From positions 15,223-20,286 of the forward strand of contig MHEF01000065.1 of NCBI GenBank assembly GCA_001805125.1: 5,064 bases of DNA, written 5' to 3'. A program made the translations under genes and the position numbers. Every line of letters begins with the position of its first letter. Position 1 is the stretch's first letter. The notes under the pieces are model-generated. The model was not told where the DNA came from and did no database searches. It saw only the letters and a program-made list of their open reading frames with translations. Below are positions 1-5,064 of the stretch, in pieces. The stretch comes from Nitrospirae bacterium RBG_13_39_12. GTDB lineage: Bacteria > Nitrospirota > Thermodesulfovibrionia > Thermodesulfovibrionales > SM23-35.

Positions 1-1
1 G

Positions 2-1726
2 AACAAGGAATCACACCCCTTAAGTGTCAGATGGGACGGTTCAGGGATATGGGAATGCTTTATTCCCCATGTCGGCAAAGGAACTGTTTACAAATTCCAT
101 ATTGTCTCAAGACACAATAACTATAGCGTCGACAAAGGAGACCCTTTCGCTTTTCACTGGCAGACTCCTCCGAAGACAGCATCTGTAGTTTGGGATTTAG
201 ACTATAAGTGGAAAGACAAGGAATGGATGAAAAAAAGACATGCATACAACGCATTAAACGCCCCTATATCCATATATGAAGTACATCTCGGTTCATGGAG
301 AAGAGTTCCTGAAGAAAATAACAGATCCCTCACTTACAGGGAGATTGCCCATTATCTTGCAGACTACGTTAAAGATATGGGATTTACCCATGTAGAATTT
401 CTGCCAGTAATGGAACATCCGTTTTATGGTTCATGGGGTTACCAGACAGTTGGGTATTTTGCACCTACAAGCAGATATGGGACTCCTCAGGATTTTATGT
501 ACCTCATTGATCAACTGCACCAGAATGGAATCGGTGTTATTCTCGACTGGGTACCATCTCACTTCCCGGGTGACGAACACGGGCTTGTATATTTTGACGG
601 CACACATCTCTATGAGCATTCTGAACCCAAAAAGGGTTTCCATCCAGATTGGAAAAGCTATATTTTCAATTATGGAAGATACGAAGTGCGAAACTTTCTA
701 ATCAGCAGTGCTATTTTCTGGCTTGACAAATACCACATTGATGGTCTCAGAGTCGACGCAGTTGCATCAATGCTTTATCTTGACTATGGCAGAAGAGACG
801 GGGATTGGATATCTAACGAATATGGAGGGAAGGAAAATATTGAAGCTATCACCTTTTTAAAGAAATTCAATGAGGCAGTTTATGAAAACTACCCTGATGT
901 TCAGACAATAGCAGAAGAATCAACAGCCTGGCCTATGGTCTCAAGGCCGTCATATGTGGGAGGGCTTGGATTCGGAATTAAATGGAATATGGGATGGATG
1001 CACGATACACTGGATTATTTCTCAAATGACCCTGTTTTTAGAAAATTCCACCATAACCAGCTTACCTTCAGTATATGGTACGCATTTACTGAAAACTTTT
1101 TGCTTCCATTATCTCATGATGAGGTTGTTCACGGAAAAGGCGCTCTATATGGAAAGATGTCTGGAGATGAATGGCAAAAATATGCAAATTTGCGGCTTCT
1201 TTTTGGATATATGTACGGGCATCCTGGAAAAAAACTCCTGTTCATGGGAGGAGAACTTGCTCAGTGGAAAGAATGGAACCACGATGAGAGTATGGAATGG
1301 CATGTCCTTGAGTACCCATACCACTATGGGGTATGGAGATGGGTTCAAGACCTCAACCATTTTTATAAAAAAGAACCTGCTATGTTTGAATTTGATTTTA
1401 GTCAAGAAGGGTTTGAGTGGATAGACTTTCACAATTGGGAGCAGAGCATCATAAGTTTTACAAGAAAAGGGCAAAATACCGATGAAAAAATCCTTGTTGT
1501 ATGTAACTTCACACCAATACCAAGATATAATTACCGGGTCGGAGTTCATAAGGGCGGTTTCTGGAAAGAAGTTTTAAATAGCGATTCAAAAATATATAGA
1601 GGAAGCGGACACGGAAACCTTGGAGGGCTTGAGGCTTCCCCGGTACCAGCTTACGGGAAATACTATTCCTTATCTTTGACCTTACCGCCTCTCGGAGTTA
1701 TATTCCTTAAAAATGAATCCAAATGA
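2..1726 (+). CDS. glgB: 1,4-alpha-glucan branching enzyme GlgB, 5'-truncated by window edge
   Basis: The frame is open from base 2 to the TGA at 1724-1726, giving 574 residues (numbered here from base 2). GlgB cuts alpha-1,4 glucan chains and re-attaches them as alpha-1,6 branches in cytoplasmic glycogen synthesis. Residues 1 to about 65 are the end of a CBM48-type domain (SGIWECFIP, then GDPFAF and TASVVWD). The GH13 barrel follows with its four motifs: DWVPSHF at 182-188, GLRVDAV with nucleophile Asp252, IAEEST with acid/base Glu305, and LSHDEVVHGK with Asp373. The spacings 252-305 and 252-373 equal those of E. coli Asp405, Glu458 and Asp526 as I remember them, so the fragment starts near E. 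coli residue 154. The C-terminal beta domain is complete and ends in LTLPPLGVIFLKNESK. The ATG at 227 is internal (Met76), because homologous sequence runs through it without a stop. Identification is secure; only the N-terminus is unseen. Confidence 0.97.
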   Translation, partial: NKESHPLSVRWDGSGIWECFIPHVGKGTVYKFHIVSRHNNYSVDKGDPFAFHWQTPPKTASVVWDLDYKWKDKEWMKKRHAYNALNAPISIYEVHLGSWRRVPEENNRSLTYREIAHYLADYVKDMGFTHVEFLPVMEHPFYGSWGYQTVGYFAPTSRYGTPQDFMYLIDQLHQNGIGVILDWVPSHFPGDEHGLVYFDGTHLYEHSEPKKGFHPDWKSYIFNYGRYEVRNFLISSAIFWLDKYHIDGLRVDAVASMLYLDYGRRDGDWISNEYGGKENIEAITFLKKFNEAVYENYPDVQTIAEESTAWPMVSRPSYVGGLGFGIKWNMGWMHDTLDYFSNDPVFRKFHHNQLTFSIWYAFTENFLLPLSHDEVVHGKGALYGKMSGDEWQKYANLRLLFGYMYGHPGKKLLFMGGELAQWKEWNHDESMEWHVLEYPYHYGVWRWVQDLNHFYKKEPAMFEFDFSQEGFEWIDFHNWEQSIISFTRKGQNTDEKILVVCNFTPIPRYNYRVGVHKGGFWKEVLNSDSKIYRGSGHGNLGGLEASPVPAYGKYYSLSLTLPPLGVIFLKNESK

Positions 1727-1888
1727 AGATTGGTTAAAATTACATAGGCGATTGAAAATGTAAGCTCGTTGTTTGGTCTCCTTTCATTGGTAAGATTACG
1801 TTAAAAATAGTATCTCCGGAATAAAAAGTTATTCCCAGGGCTAGAGATAATACAGGATACTGGCGTGTCCTGGTTGAAATAGATTTGC
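1727..1888. other. AT-rich intergenic stretch downstream of glgB, no gene found
   Basis: I see no coding frame with family resemblance here and no convincing intrinsic terminator for glgB. Only weak inverted repeats are present: TTACAT 1740-1745 with ATGTAA 1758-1763, the two-part hairpin at 1811-1849, and CAGGAT 1853-1858 with GTCCTG 1867-1872 (one wobble pair). None is followed by a T-run. The decamer AAATTACATA occurs at 1737-1746 and again at 2197-2206 just before the carboxylase start, and AGGATAC occurs at 1854-1860 and again at 1914-1920. These short repeats may be chance in AT-rich DNA. Confidence 0.5.
1811..1849 (+). other. Imperfect hairpin downstream of glgB
   Basis: TATCTC (1811-1816) can pair with GAGATA (1844-1849). 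Inside it, GGAATAA (1818-1824) can pair with TTATTCC (1829-1835) around the four-base loop AAAG. A single C at 1817 and an eight-base bulge at 1836-1843 separate the two stems. No T-run follows, so it does not look like a standard intrinsic terminator. It could be a 3'-end processing or stability structure for the glgB transcript, or chance. Confidence 0.35.
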
Positions 1889-1918
1889 TTGACACGGATT
1901 ATTTTTATTTTATAGGAT
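1889..1918 (+). promoter_or_regulatory. Predicted sigma70-type promoter upstream of the inverted-repeat element and carboxylase genes
   Basis: TTGACA at 1889-1894 is a perfect -35 match. Two overlapping -10 candidates follow: TATAGG (1911-1916, 16-base spacer) and TAGGAT (1913-1918, 18-base spacer), each matching four of six consensus positions. Transcription would start near 1922-1926, a few bases before the inverted repeat that begins at 1931. A 6-bp inverted repeat, CGTGTC 1864-1869 with GACACG 1891-1896, overlaps the -35 box and could be an operator half-site pair, although this is weak. The call rests on consensus matching and position only. Confidence 0.5.
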
Positions 1919-1930
1919 ACCCTTAAGTTA

Positions 1931-2064
1931 TTAACCCAAAAAATGCAGTTAGATTTTCAAGCTGGTAGGCACAAAGGTGCTGTCCGCCCCGGCGGATTCG
2001 CTGAGGAGAACTCAAGAGCTTTTGCTGCACATATGCCTACCGTGGATTGCATTTTTTGGGTTAA
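1931..2064. repeat. 134-bp element bounded by perfect 17-bp inverted repeats with a GC-rich core
   Basis: TTAACCCAAAAAATGCA at 1931-1947 is the exact reverse complement of 2048-2064. A nested perfect 8-bp inverted repeat lies at 1964-1971 and 2034-2041. By my count the core 1964-2041 has 45 G+C in 78 bases (58%), well above the AT-rich flanks. A perfect 25-bp match in two nested arms is not expected by chance in an intergenic region. Besides an RNA fold, this could be a miniature inverted-repeat transposable element. I see no clear target-site duplication: the left flank reads AAGTTA and the right flank AGGTAA. The palindrome itself is certain; its nature is not. Confidence 0.85.
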
Positions 2065-2146
2065 AGGTAAAGGGATGAGTTGAAAGATTTACAGACAGTC
2101 AGCTCCATGCAGTAAGGTGCTATTGAGAATATAAAACGAACAAGCG

Positions 2147-2190
2147 AGACTTTTACTGCGATAAGTATTAATCAGGTAAAAGTCTTTTTT
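2147..2190 (+). terminator. Intrinsic terminator 20 bases upstream of the biotin carboxylase start
   Basis: AGACTTTTAC (2147-2156) pairs perfectly with GTAAAAGTCT (2176-2185) over 10 bp. The apical part can extend through TG and CA pairs with one bulge. A run of six T follows at 2185-2190. The stem is AT-rich, so it may be weak or conditional. Only 20 bases separate it from the ATG at 2211, too few for a promoter with a usual leader, so transcripts of the carboxylase gene from upstream must read through it. It therefore fits an attenuator, or the end of a separate small RNA with partial readthrough. Confidence 0.7.
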
Positions 2191-2210
2191 ATCGGGAAAT
2201 TACATAAGAT

Positions 2211-3695
2211 ATGAAAAAGAAAGAAACTGCTCTCGTTGCAGAAAGGAAAATTCAAAAAATATTAGTAGCAAACCGTGGAGTAACTGCTGTCAGGGTCATG
2301 CATACATGCAGAGATAGGAAGATTCCAACCACTGCTGTTTATAGCACTCCTGACCGCCTTGCACATCACGTATTTATGGCAGATTCCGCAGTGCACATTG
2401 GTGAAGCTCCTCCGGCAGAGTCCTATCTCAATATGGAAAAAATGATTAACGCAGCCATACGGAGCAAATCAGACGCAATACATCCTGGTTGGGGCTTCCT
2501 TGCAGAAAACTCCGAATTTGCGAGGATGGTAATAGATGCCGGGCTTACATGGATAGGCCCCCGGCCTGACGTTATAGATGCTGTCGGAGATAAAATACAT
2601 GCAAAAGGACTTGCTCAAAAAGCCAATGTACCTACTATACCCGGAATCAGTGACGTTGCAAATATCGATCAAATCAAACAGTGGATGAAAGATGAAAATA
2701 TAGATTTCCCCATAATGATAAAAGCAGTTTCCGGTGGCAGCGGGAAAGGAATGGTAAAAGTTGAGAGTAAAAAGGAACTGGCTCAAGCATTTGCAAAAGC
2801 ACGTTCAGAAGCATTGAAATCTTTTGGTGACGAAAGAGTATTGGCTGAAAAATATATAGAGCGTGGCAGGCATATAGAAGTGCAGGTAGTTGCTGATTTT
2901 TACGGCAATTTAGTTCATCTTTACGAAAGAGAATGTACTATTCAAAGGCGCAATCAAAAGATAATTGAAGAAGCACCCTCTCCTACCCTCACACATGACC
3001 TACGTAATGAGATATGCTTTACAGCAAAACGCCTGATGAGGGAAATAGGCTACACATCAGCGGGAACAGTAGAATTCCTTTTCGACTCACCTACAAAGAA
3101 ATTCTATTTTCTAGAGGTAAATACACGCCTGCAGGTAGAACATGGCATTACCGAACTTACAACAGGACTGGATATAGTGGGGATAATGATCGATACTGCA
3201 ATGGGCAAAAAATTGCCTTTTAAACAGTCTGATATACATCCCAACAGGTGGGCTCTGGAAGTCCGCCTCAATGCAGAAGACCCAAAGAATTTCAGCCCTT
3301 CCTTTGGTACCATCACCCGTCTTCAGGTACCTCAGGGCCCAGCGGTGAGAGTAGCATCAGGTGTGTATGAAGGTGCTGATATTCCGCCATACTATGATTC
3401 ACTTTTCATGTTACTGATGACCGCAGGTGCAGACAGAGCAGATGCCATAAGAGTCATGGACCGCGCCCTAAGCAGAAACCTTCGTGTTGAAGGGGTAAAA
3501 ACACTTGCTCCGCTGCTTTTAAGCATAATCAGACATCCATCATTTATAGCAGGAGAGTTTTCCACGCGTTTTATAGAAGAGCAGCTGGGTGAACTTATAT
3601 CAATGTTTAAAGAAAAGAACAGTGAAGATGAGGTTCTCAAGATTGCAAAATACGTTGCAGAAATATCTGCACTTGGACCACAGAAATGGATGTAA
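2211..3695 (+). CDS. pycA: Biotin carboxylase subunit (pyruvate carboxylase subunit A / AccC family)
   Basis: This complete 494-residue protein is close to the family length (E. coli AccC 449, PycA about 470-500). It would carboxylate carrier-bound biotin with ATP and bicarbonate in the cytoplasm. In order: the N-terminal biotin carboxylase domain from ILVANRG (17-23) through HPGWGFLAEN (91-100), the ATP-grasp domain with its glycine loop SGGSGKGM (174-181), and the C-terminal domain from about 340. Residues matching E. coli Lys116, Lys159, His209, Gln233, Lys238, Glu276, Glu288, Asn290, Arg292, Glu296 and Arg338 are present as Lys128, Lys171, His221, Gln245, Lys250, Glu288, Glu302, Asn304, Arg306, Glu310 and Arg352. 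Unusual changes: NRGVT for NRGEI, Asn248 for His236, VEHG for VEHP. ATG 2211 is the first start after the in-frame stop at 2205, and no good Shine-Dalgarno precedes it. There is no biotinyl domain. The symbol rests on the neighbouring carboxyltransferase gene and is tentative. Confidence 0.9.
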   Translation: MKKKETALVAERKIQKILVANRGVTAVRVMHTCRDRKIPTTAVYSTPDRLAHHVFMADSAVHIGEAPPAESYLNMEKMINAAIRSKSDAIHPGWGFLAENSEFARMVIDAGLTWIGPRPDVIDAVGDKIHAKGLAQKANVPTIPGISDVANIDQIKQWMKDENIDFPIMIKAVSGGSGKGMVKVESKKELAQAFAKARSEALKSFGDERVLAEKYIERGRHIEVQVVADFYGNLVHLYERECTIQRRNQKIIEEAPSPTLTHDLRNEICFTAKRLMREIGYTSAGTVEFLFDSPTKKFYFLEVNTRLQVEHGITELTTGLDIVGIMIDTAMGKKLPFKQSDIHPNRWALEVRLNAEDPKNFSPSFGTITRLQVPQGPAVRVASGVYEGADIPPYYDSLFMLLMTAGADRADAIRVMDRALSRNLRVEGVKTLAPLLLSIIRHPSFIAGEFSTRFIEEQLGELISMFKEKNSEDEVLKIAKYVAEISALGPQKWM

Positions 3696-3856
3696 GGCAA
3701 TAAAAATATGCGGAAAAGAATTTGCATGAAGAAATATACAAATTATTTTGAAAGATTACACTTCGATAGTCTTCATTCCAGCTTGTCCGAAATCTCTCTG
3801 AGAAGAAGGATTCCGAACAAGTCAGAGATGACAGAGAAGCAACATAAAATTGTAAG
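3696..3856. other. Gap between the two carboxylase genes
   Basis: The first half (3696-3770) is AT-rich with no hairpin followed by a T-run, so nothing seen here would stop transcription between the two genes. The second half holds the palindrome at 3774-3830. GAAAGATTACA occurs at 3750-3760 and again at 3859-3869 at the start of the next gene, possibly by chance. Co-transcription of the two genes is the simplest reading despite the 161-bp gap. Confidence 0.5.
3774..3830. repeat. Degenerate REP-like palindromic repeat
   Basis: CTTGTCCGAAATC (3782-3794) and GATTCCGAACAAG (3809-3821) pair at 11 of 13 positions around a 14-base loop, and CATT (3774-3777) can pair with GATG (3827-3830) outside, one pair being a wobble. 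The two mismatches are C-A and A-C on the + strand but become G-U wobbles in a minus-strand RNA. The pattern (CATTCC, then CTTGTCC and GAAT, loop, ATTCC and GACAAG) resembles dispersed palindromes I recall from several anaerobe genomes. Only one copy is in the window, so dispersal cannot be shown here. Confidence 0.5.
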
Positions 3857-5064
3857 ATGAAAGATTACATCTTTGTTAGACCAGGTATGTCACCCGGGGA
3901 GATAGTAAAAGCTATTCGCTCGCTTAAAAGTGTCTGTTTCACATCAGTTGGAATGCGGGATGCCGGGCAATCAGATTATAAGAACCGCCACCGTATATAT
4001 GACCTCGCTACTCTTGCACCCTACTATAATAATATGGGGCTGTTCAGTTCTGAATGTCACGGTGGAGCCAGATGGCATGTGGGAATAATGAACAGGCGTG
4101 AAAGTCCATTTGAGGAAATTGATATTTTAAGAGAGCTCATGCCCAACGTCCTATTACAGACCCTGATAAGAGAAACAAATCTCTGGGGATACAGACCCTA
4201 CCCCAAGAATGTTATAGAGTATGTCGTCTCAAGAGTTGACATTGATGTCTGGAGATGTTTCTCCTTCCTAAACGATGTAAGGAATATGCGGGCAGTGGCA
4301 GAGGTAGTTATGAAAAGAGGCAAACTCTTTGAACCGTCTATTTCTTTTACTGTTGCAGACTGGGCAACAAATGATTATTACTTGAATGTTGTTAACGAGA
4401 TAGTAGATCTTTGTGCCGGTACTGATGAGATAATACTCTGTATTAAAGACATGGCAGGGGTTGGGAGCATCAAAAGAGTCAGCCATCTTGTCGATGCAAT
4501 CAAGCAGAAATTCCCTGAAATGGTTATCCAGTATCACAGACATATAACAGACGGTCTTGCCTTACCGGCACTTTTAGCTGCAGCAAAGGCCGGAGCACAG
4601 ATATTTGATGCTGAAGAAGATTCATTGGTGCGTTTTTACGGTCATCCGCCTATATTGAGTGTTCAGGCCTATTTTGAAGAATCAGGCATACCTGTTAATT
4701 TGAACAGACAGGAAACTGAATATGCAGTTCTGAAAGTCCGCGAATGGATAGGCTATTATGATTGGGCGGAATCACCTTTTAAAGGATACGACCATACCGT
4801 AACAATACATAAAATGCCGGGAGGGGCATTTCCAAGTTCATTTGAACAGGCAGATAAAGGTGGATTCCTCCAGTTCATGCCAGCAATCTTAAAGGTAATG
4901 TCGCTATACAACCGGATTATTCATTACTTTGATGTCACTCCAGGGTCGCAGATTACCTGGGTCACCTGTAGTGGTATAGTTAATAAATATGCCAAGAAAA
5001 AAGGAGAAGCAGGAGTCAGACACTTAATCAATTTGCTGACAAAATTCATTGAAGAAAAATCACT
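3857..5064 (+). CDS. pycB: Biotin-dependent carboxyltransferase subunit (pyruvate carboxylase subunit B-like), 3'-truncated by window edge
   Basis: The frame runs from ATG 3857 without a stop to the window end (402 whole codons plus two bases). The product would move the carboxyl group from carboxybiotin to an acceptor, pyruvate in known PycB. It has the HMGL-like TIM-barrel and the start of the conserved carboxyltransferase region. Active-site residues of pyruvate carboxylase are present: RDAGQS with Arg34, Asp35 and Gln38, IRETNLWGY with Arg105 and Tyr112, KDMAG with the carbamylated-type Lys197, HRH with metal ligands His227 and His229, and DVTPGS with Thr361. Lys197 to His227 is 30 residues, as in S. 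aureus Lys741 to His771 from memory. Other normally conserved parts differ: ECHGGARWH (66-74) for EVWGGATFD, DAEEDSLVRFYGHPP (251-265) for the usual DTA...TSQP, and PGGAFPSS (321-328) for PGGQYSNL. ATG 3857 is the first start after the in-frame TAA at 3845; Met11 (3887) is an alternative. Neither has a clear Shine-Dalgarno. A biotinyl domain, if present, lies beyond the window. Confidence 0.87.
   Translation, partial: MKDYIFVRPGMSPGEIVKAIRSLKSVCFTSVGMRDAGQSDYKNRHRIYDLATLAPYYNNMGLFSSECHGGARWHVGIMNRRESPFEEIDILRELMPNVLLQTLIRETNLWGYRPYPKNVIEYVVSRVDIDVWRCFSFLNDVRNMRAVAEVVMKRGKLFEPSISFTVADWATNDYYLNVVNEIVDLCAGTDEIILCIKDMAGVGSIKRVSHLVDAIKQKFPEMVIQYHRHITDGLALPALLAAAKAGAQIFDAEEDSLVRFYGHPPILSVQAYFEESGIPVNLNRQETEYAVLKVREWIGYYDWAESPFKGYDHTVTIHKMPGGAFPSSFEQADKGGFLQFMPAILKVMSLYNRIIHYFDVTPGSQITWVTCSGIVNKYAKKKGEAGVRHLINLLTKFIEEKS

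Larger units (their letters stand above)
1924..2190 (+). ncRNA. Candidate structured leader RNA of the carboxylase genes (class unknown)
   Basis: A transcript from the predicted promoter would carry the following parts. A 17-bp closing stem (1931-1947 with 2048-2064) is perfectly paired. An asymmetric internal bubble follows, of about 16 bases on the 5' side and six on the 3' side. A second stem is GGTAGGCA 1964-1971 with TGCCTACC 2034-2041. The apical region can form TCCGC 1983-1987 with GCGGA 1992-1996 and TGAG 2002-2005 with CTCA 2011-2014. After an 82-base spacer comes a terminator hairpin. Closing stem, large bubble and inner stem recall 6S RNA in outline, but at about 134 bases it is short, and I recognise no consensus of 6S RNA, SRP RNA, RNase P RNA or any riboswitch I know. 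The terminator just before the gene favours a cis-acting leader, or a separate small RNA that ends there. The transcript is inferred, not shown. Confidence 0.4.

Noticed and set aside
227..229. ATG as the start of the branching enzyme gene
   Set aside because: The frame stays open upstream to base 2 and the 75 residues before it match the GlgB N-terminal region, so this Met is internal and the gene is cut only by the window edge.
1811..1849. Intrinsic terminator of glgB
   Set aside because: A hairpin is present, but the outer and inner stems are interrupted by an eight-base bulge and no T-run follows.
1964..2041. Known RNA such as tRNA, SRP RNA, RNase P RNA, tmRNA, or a familiar riboswitch (TPP, cobalamin, SAM, c-di-GMP, ydaO, M-box)
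   Set aside because: None of the signature sequences of these classes that I could recall is present on either strand. A covariance-model search would settle this.
4268..4543. Minus-strand open frame of 91 codons, and other opposite-strand frames over the three genes
   Set aside because: They lie entirely inside well-supported genes, their translations show no family resemblance, and they read as chance openings opposite real coding sequence.
4817..4840. Loss of the catalytic threonine of the carboxyltransferase in the changed PGGQYSNL motif
   Set aside because: The proton-shuttling Thr of pyruvate carboxylase lies in the later VTPSSK motif by residue spacing, and that Thr is present here as Thr361 in DVTPGS. 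The PGG motif is changed, but the catalytic Thr is not lost.
1..5064. CRISPR array, insertion sequence with transposase, prophage or toxin-antitoxin genes
   Set aside because: There are no regularly spaced repeats and no transposase, integrase or small paired gene. All long open frames are explained by the three metabolic genes.

Overview
The window is bacterial, with an estimated G+C of about 40-43% (not counted over the full length). It holds three protein genes, all on the + strand: the 3' part of a glycogen branching enzyme gene (glgB, 2-1726), a complete biotin carboxylase subunit gene (2211-3695), and the 5' part of a carboxyltransferase subunit gene (3857 to the window end). A biotin carboxylase subunit and a carboxyltransferase subunit as separate neighbouring genes is the two-subunit form of pyruvate carboxylase or a related biotin enzyme, known from archaea, Aquificales and various anaerobic or autotrophic bacteria. 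No phylogenetic marker is present. Nitrospirota, Deferribacterota or a similar group is a guess from protein style and from a repeat type, not a determination.

Layout. Bases 2-1726: glgB, missing its N-terminus but with all catalytic residues. Bases 1727-2210: a 484-bp gap that is unusually organised. From left to right it has a stretch with only weak hairpins, a consensus-like -35 TTGACA with a plausible -10, a GC-rich core enclosed by a perfect 17-bp inverted repeat (1931-1947 and 2048-2064), a spacer, and an intrinsic terminator (2147-2190) ending 20 bases before the carboxylase start codon. Bases 2211-3695: biotin carboxylase. Bases 3696-3856: a short gap with a degenerate REP-like palindrome. 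Bases 3857-5064: carboxyltransferase, cut by the window end.

How it may work together. The biotin carboxylase would carboxylate biotin on a carrier domain using ATP and bicarbonate, and the carboxyltransferase would pass the carboxyl group to an acceptor such as pyruvate, giving oxaloacetate. Oxaloacetate feeds anaplerosis and gluconeogenesis, and glycogen is one possible sink, which would link loosely to glgB. The order promoter, structured RNA, terminator, start codon with no room for another promoter suggests that the carboxylase genes are controlled by conditional termination in a leader RNA that I cannot assign to a known class. Both carboxylase proteins keep their catalytic residues but differ from textbook family members at several usually conserved positions, so the acceptor substrate should be treated as open.
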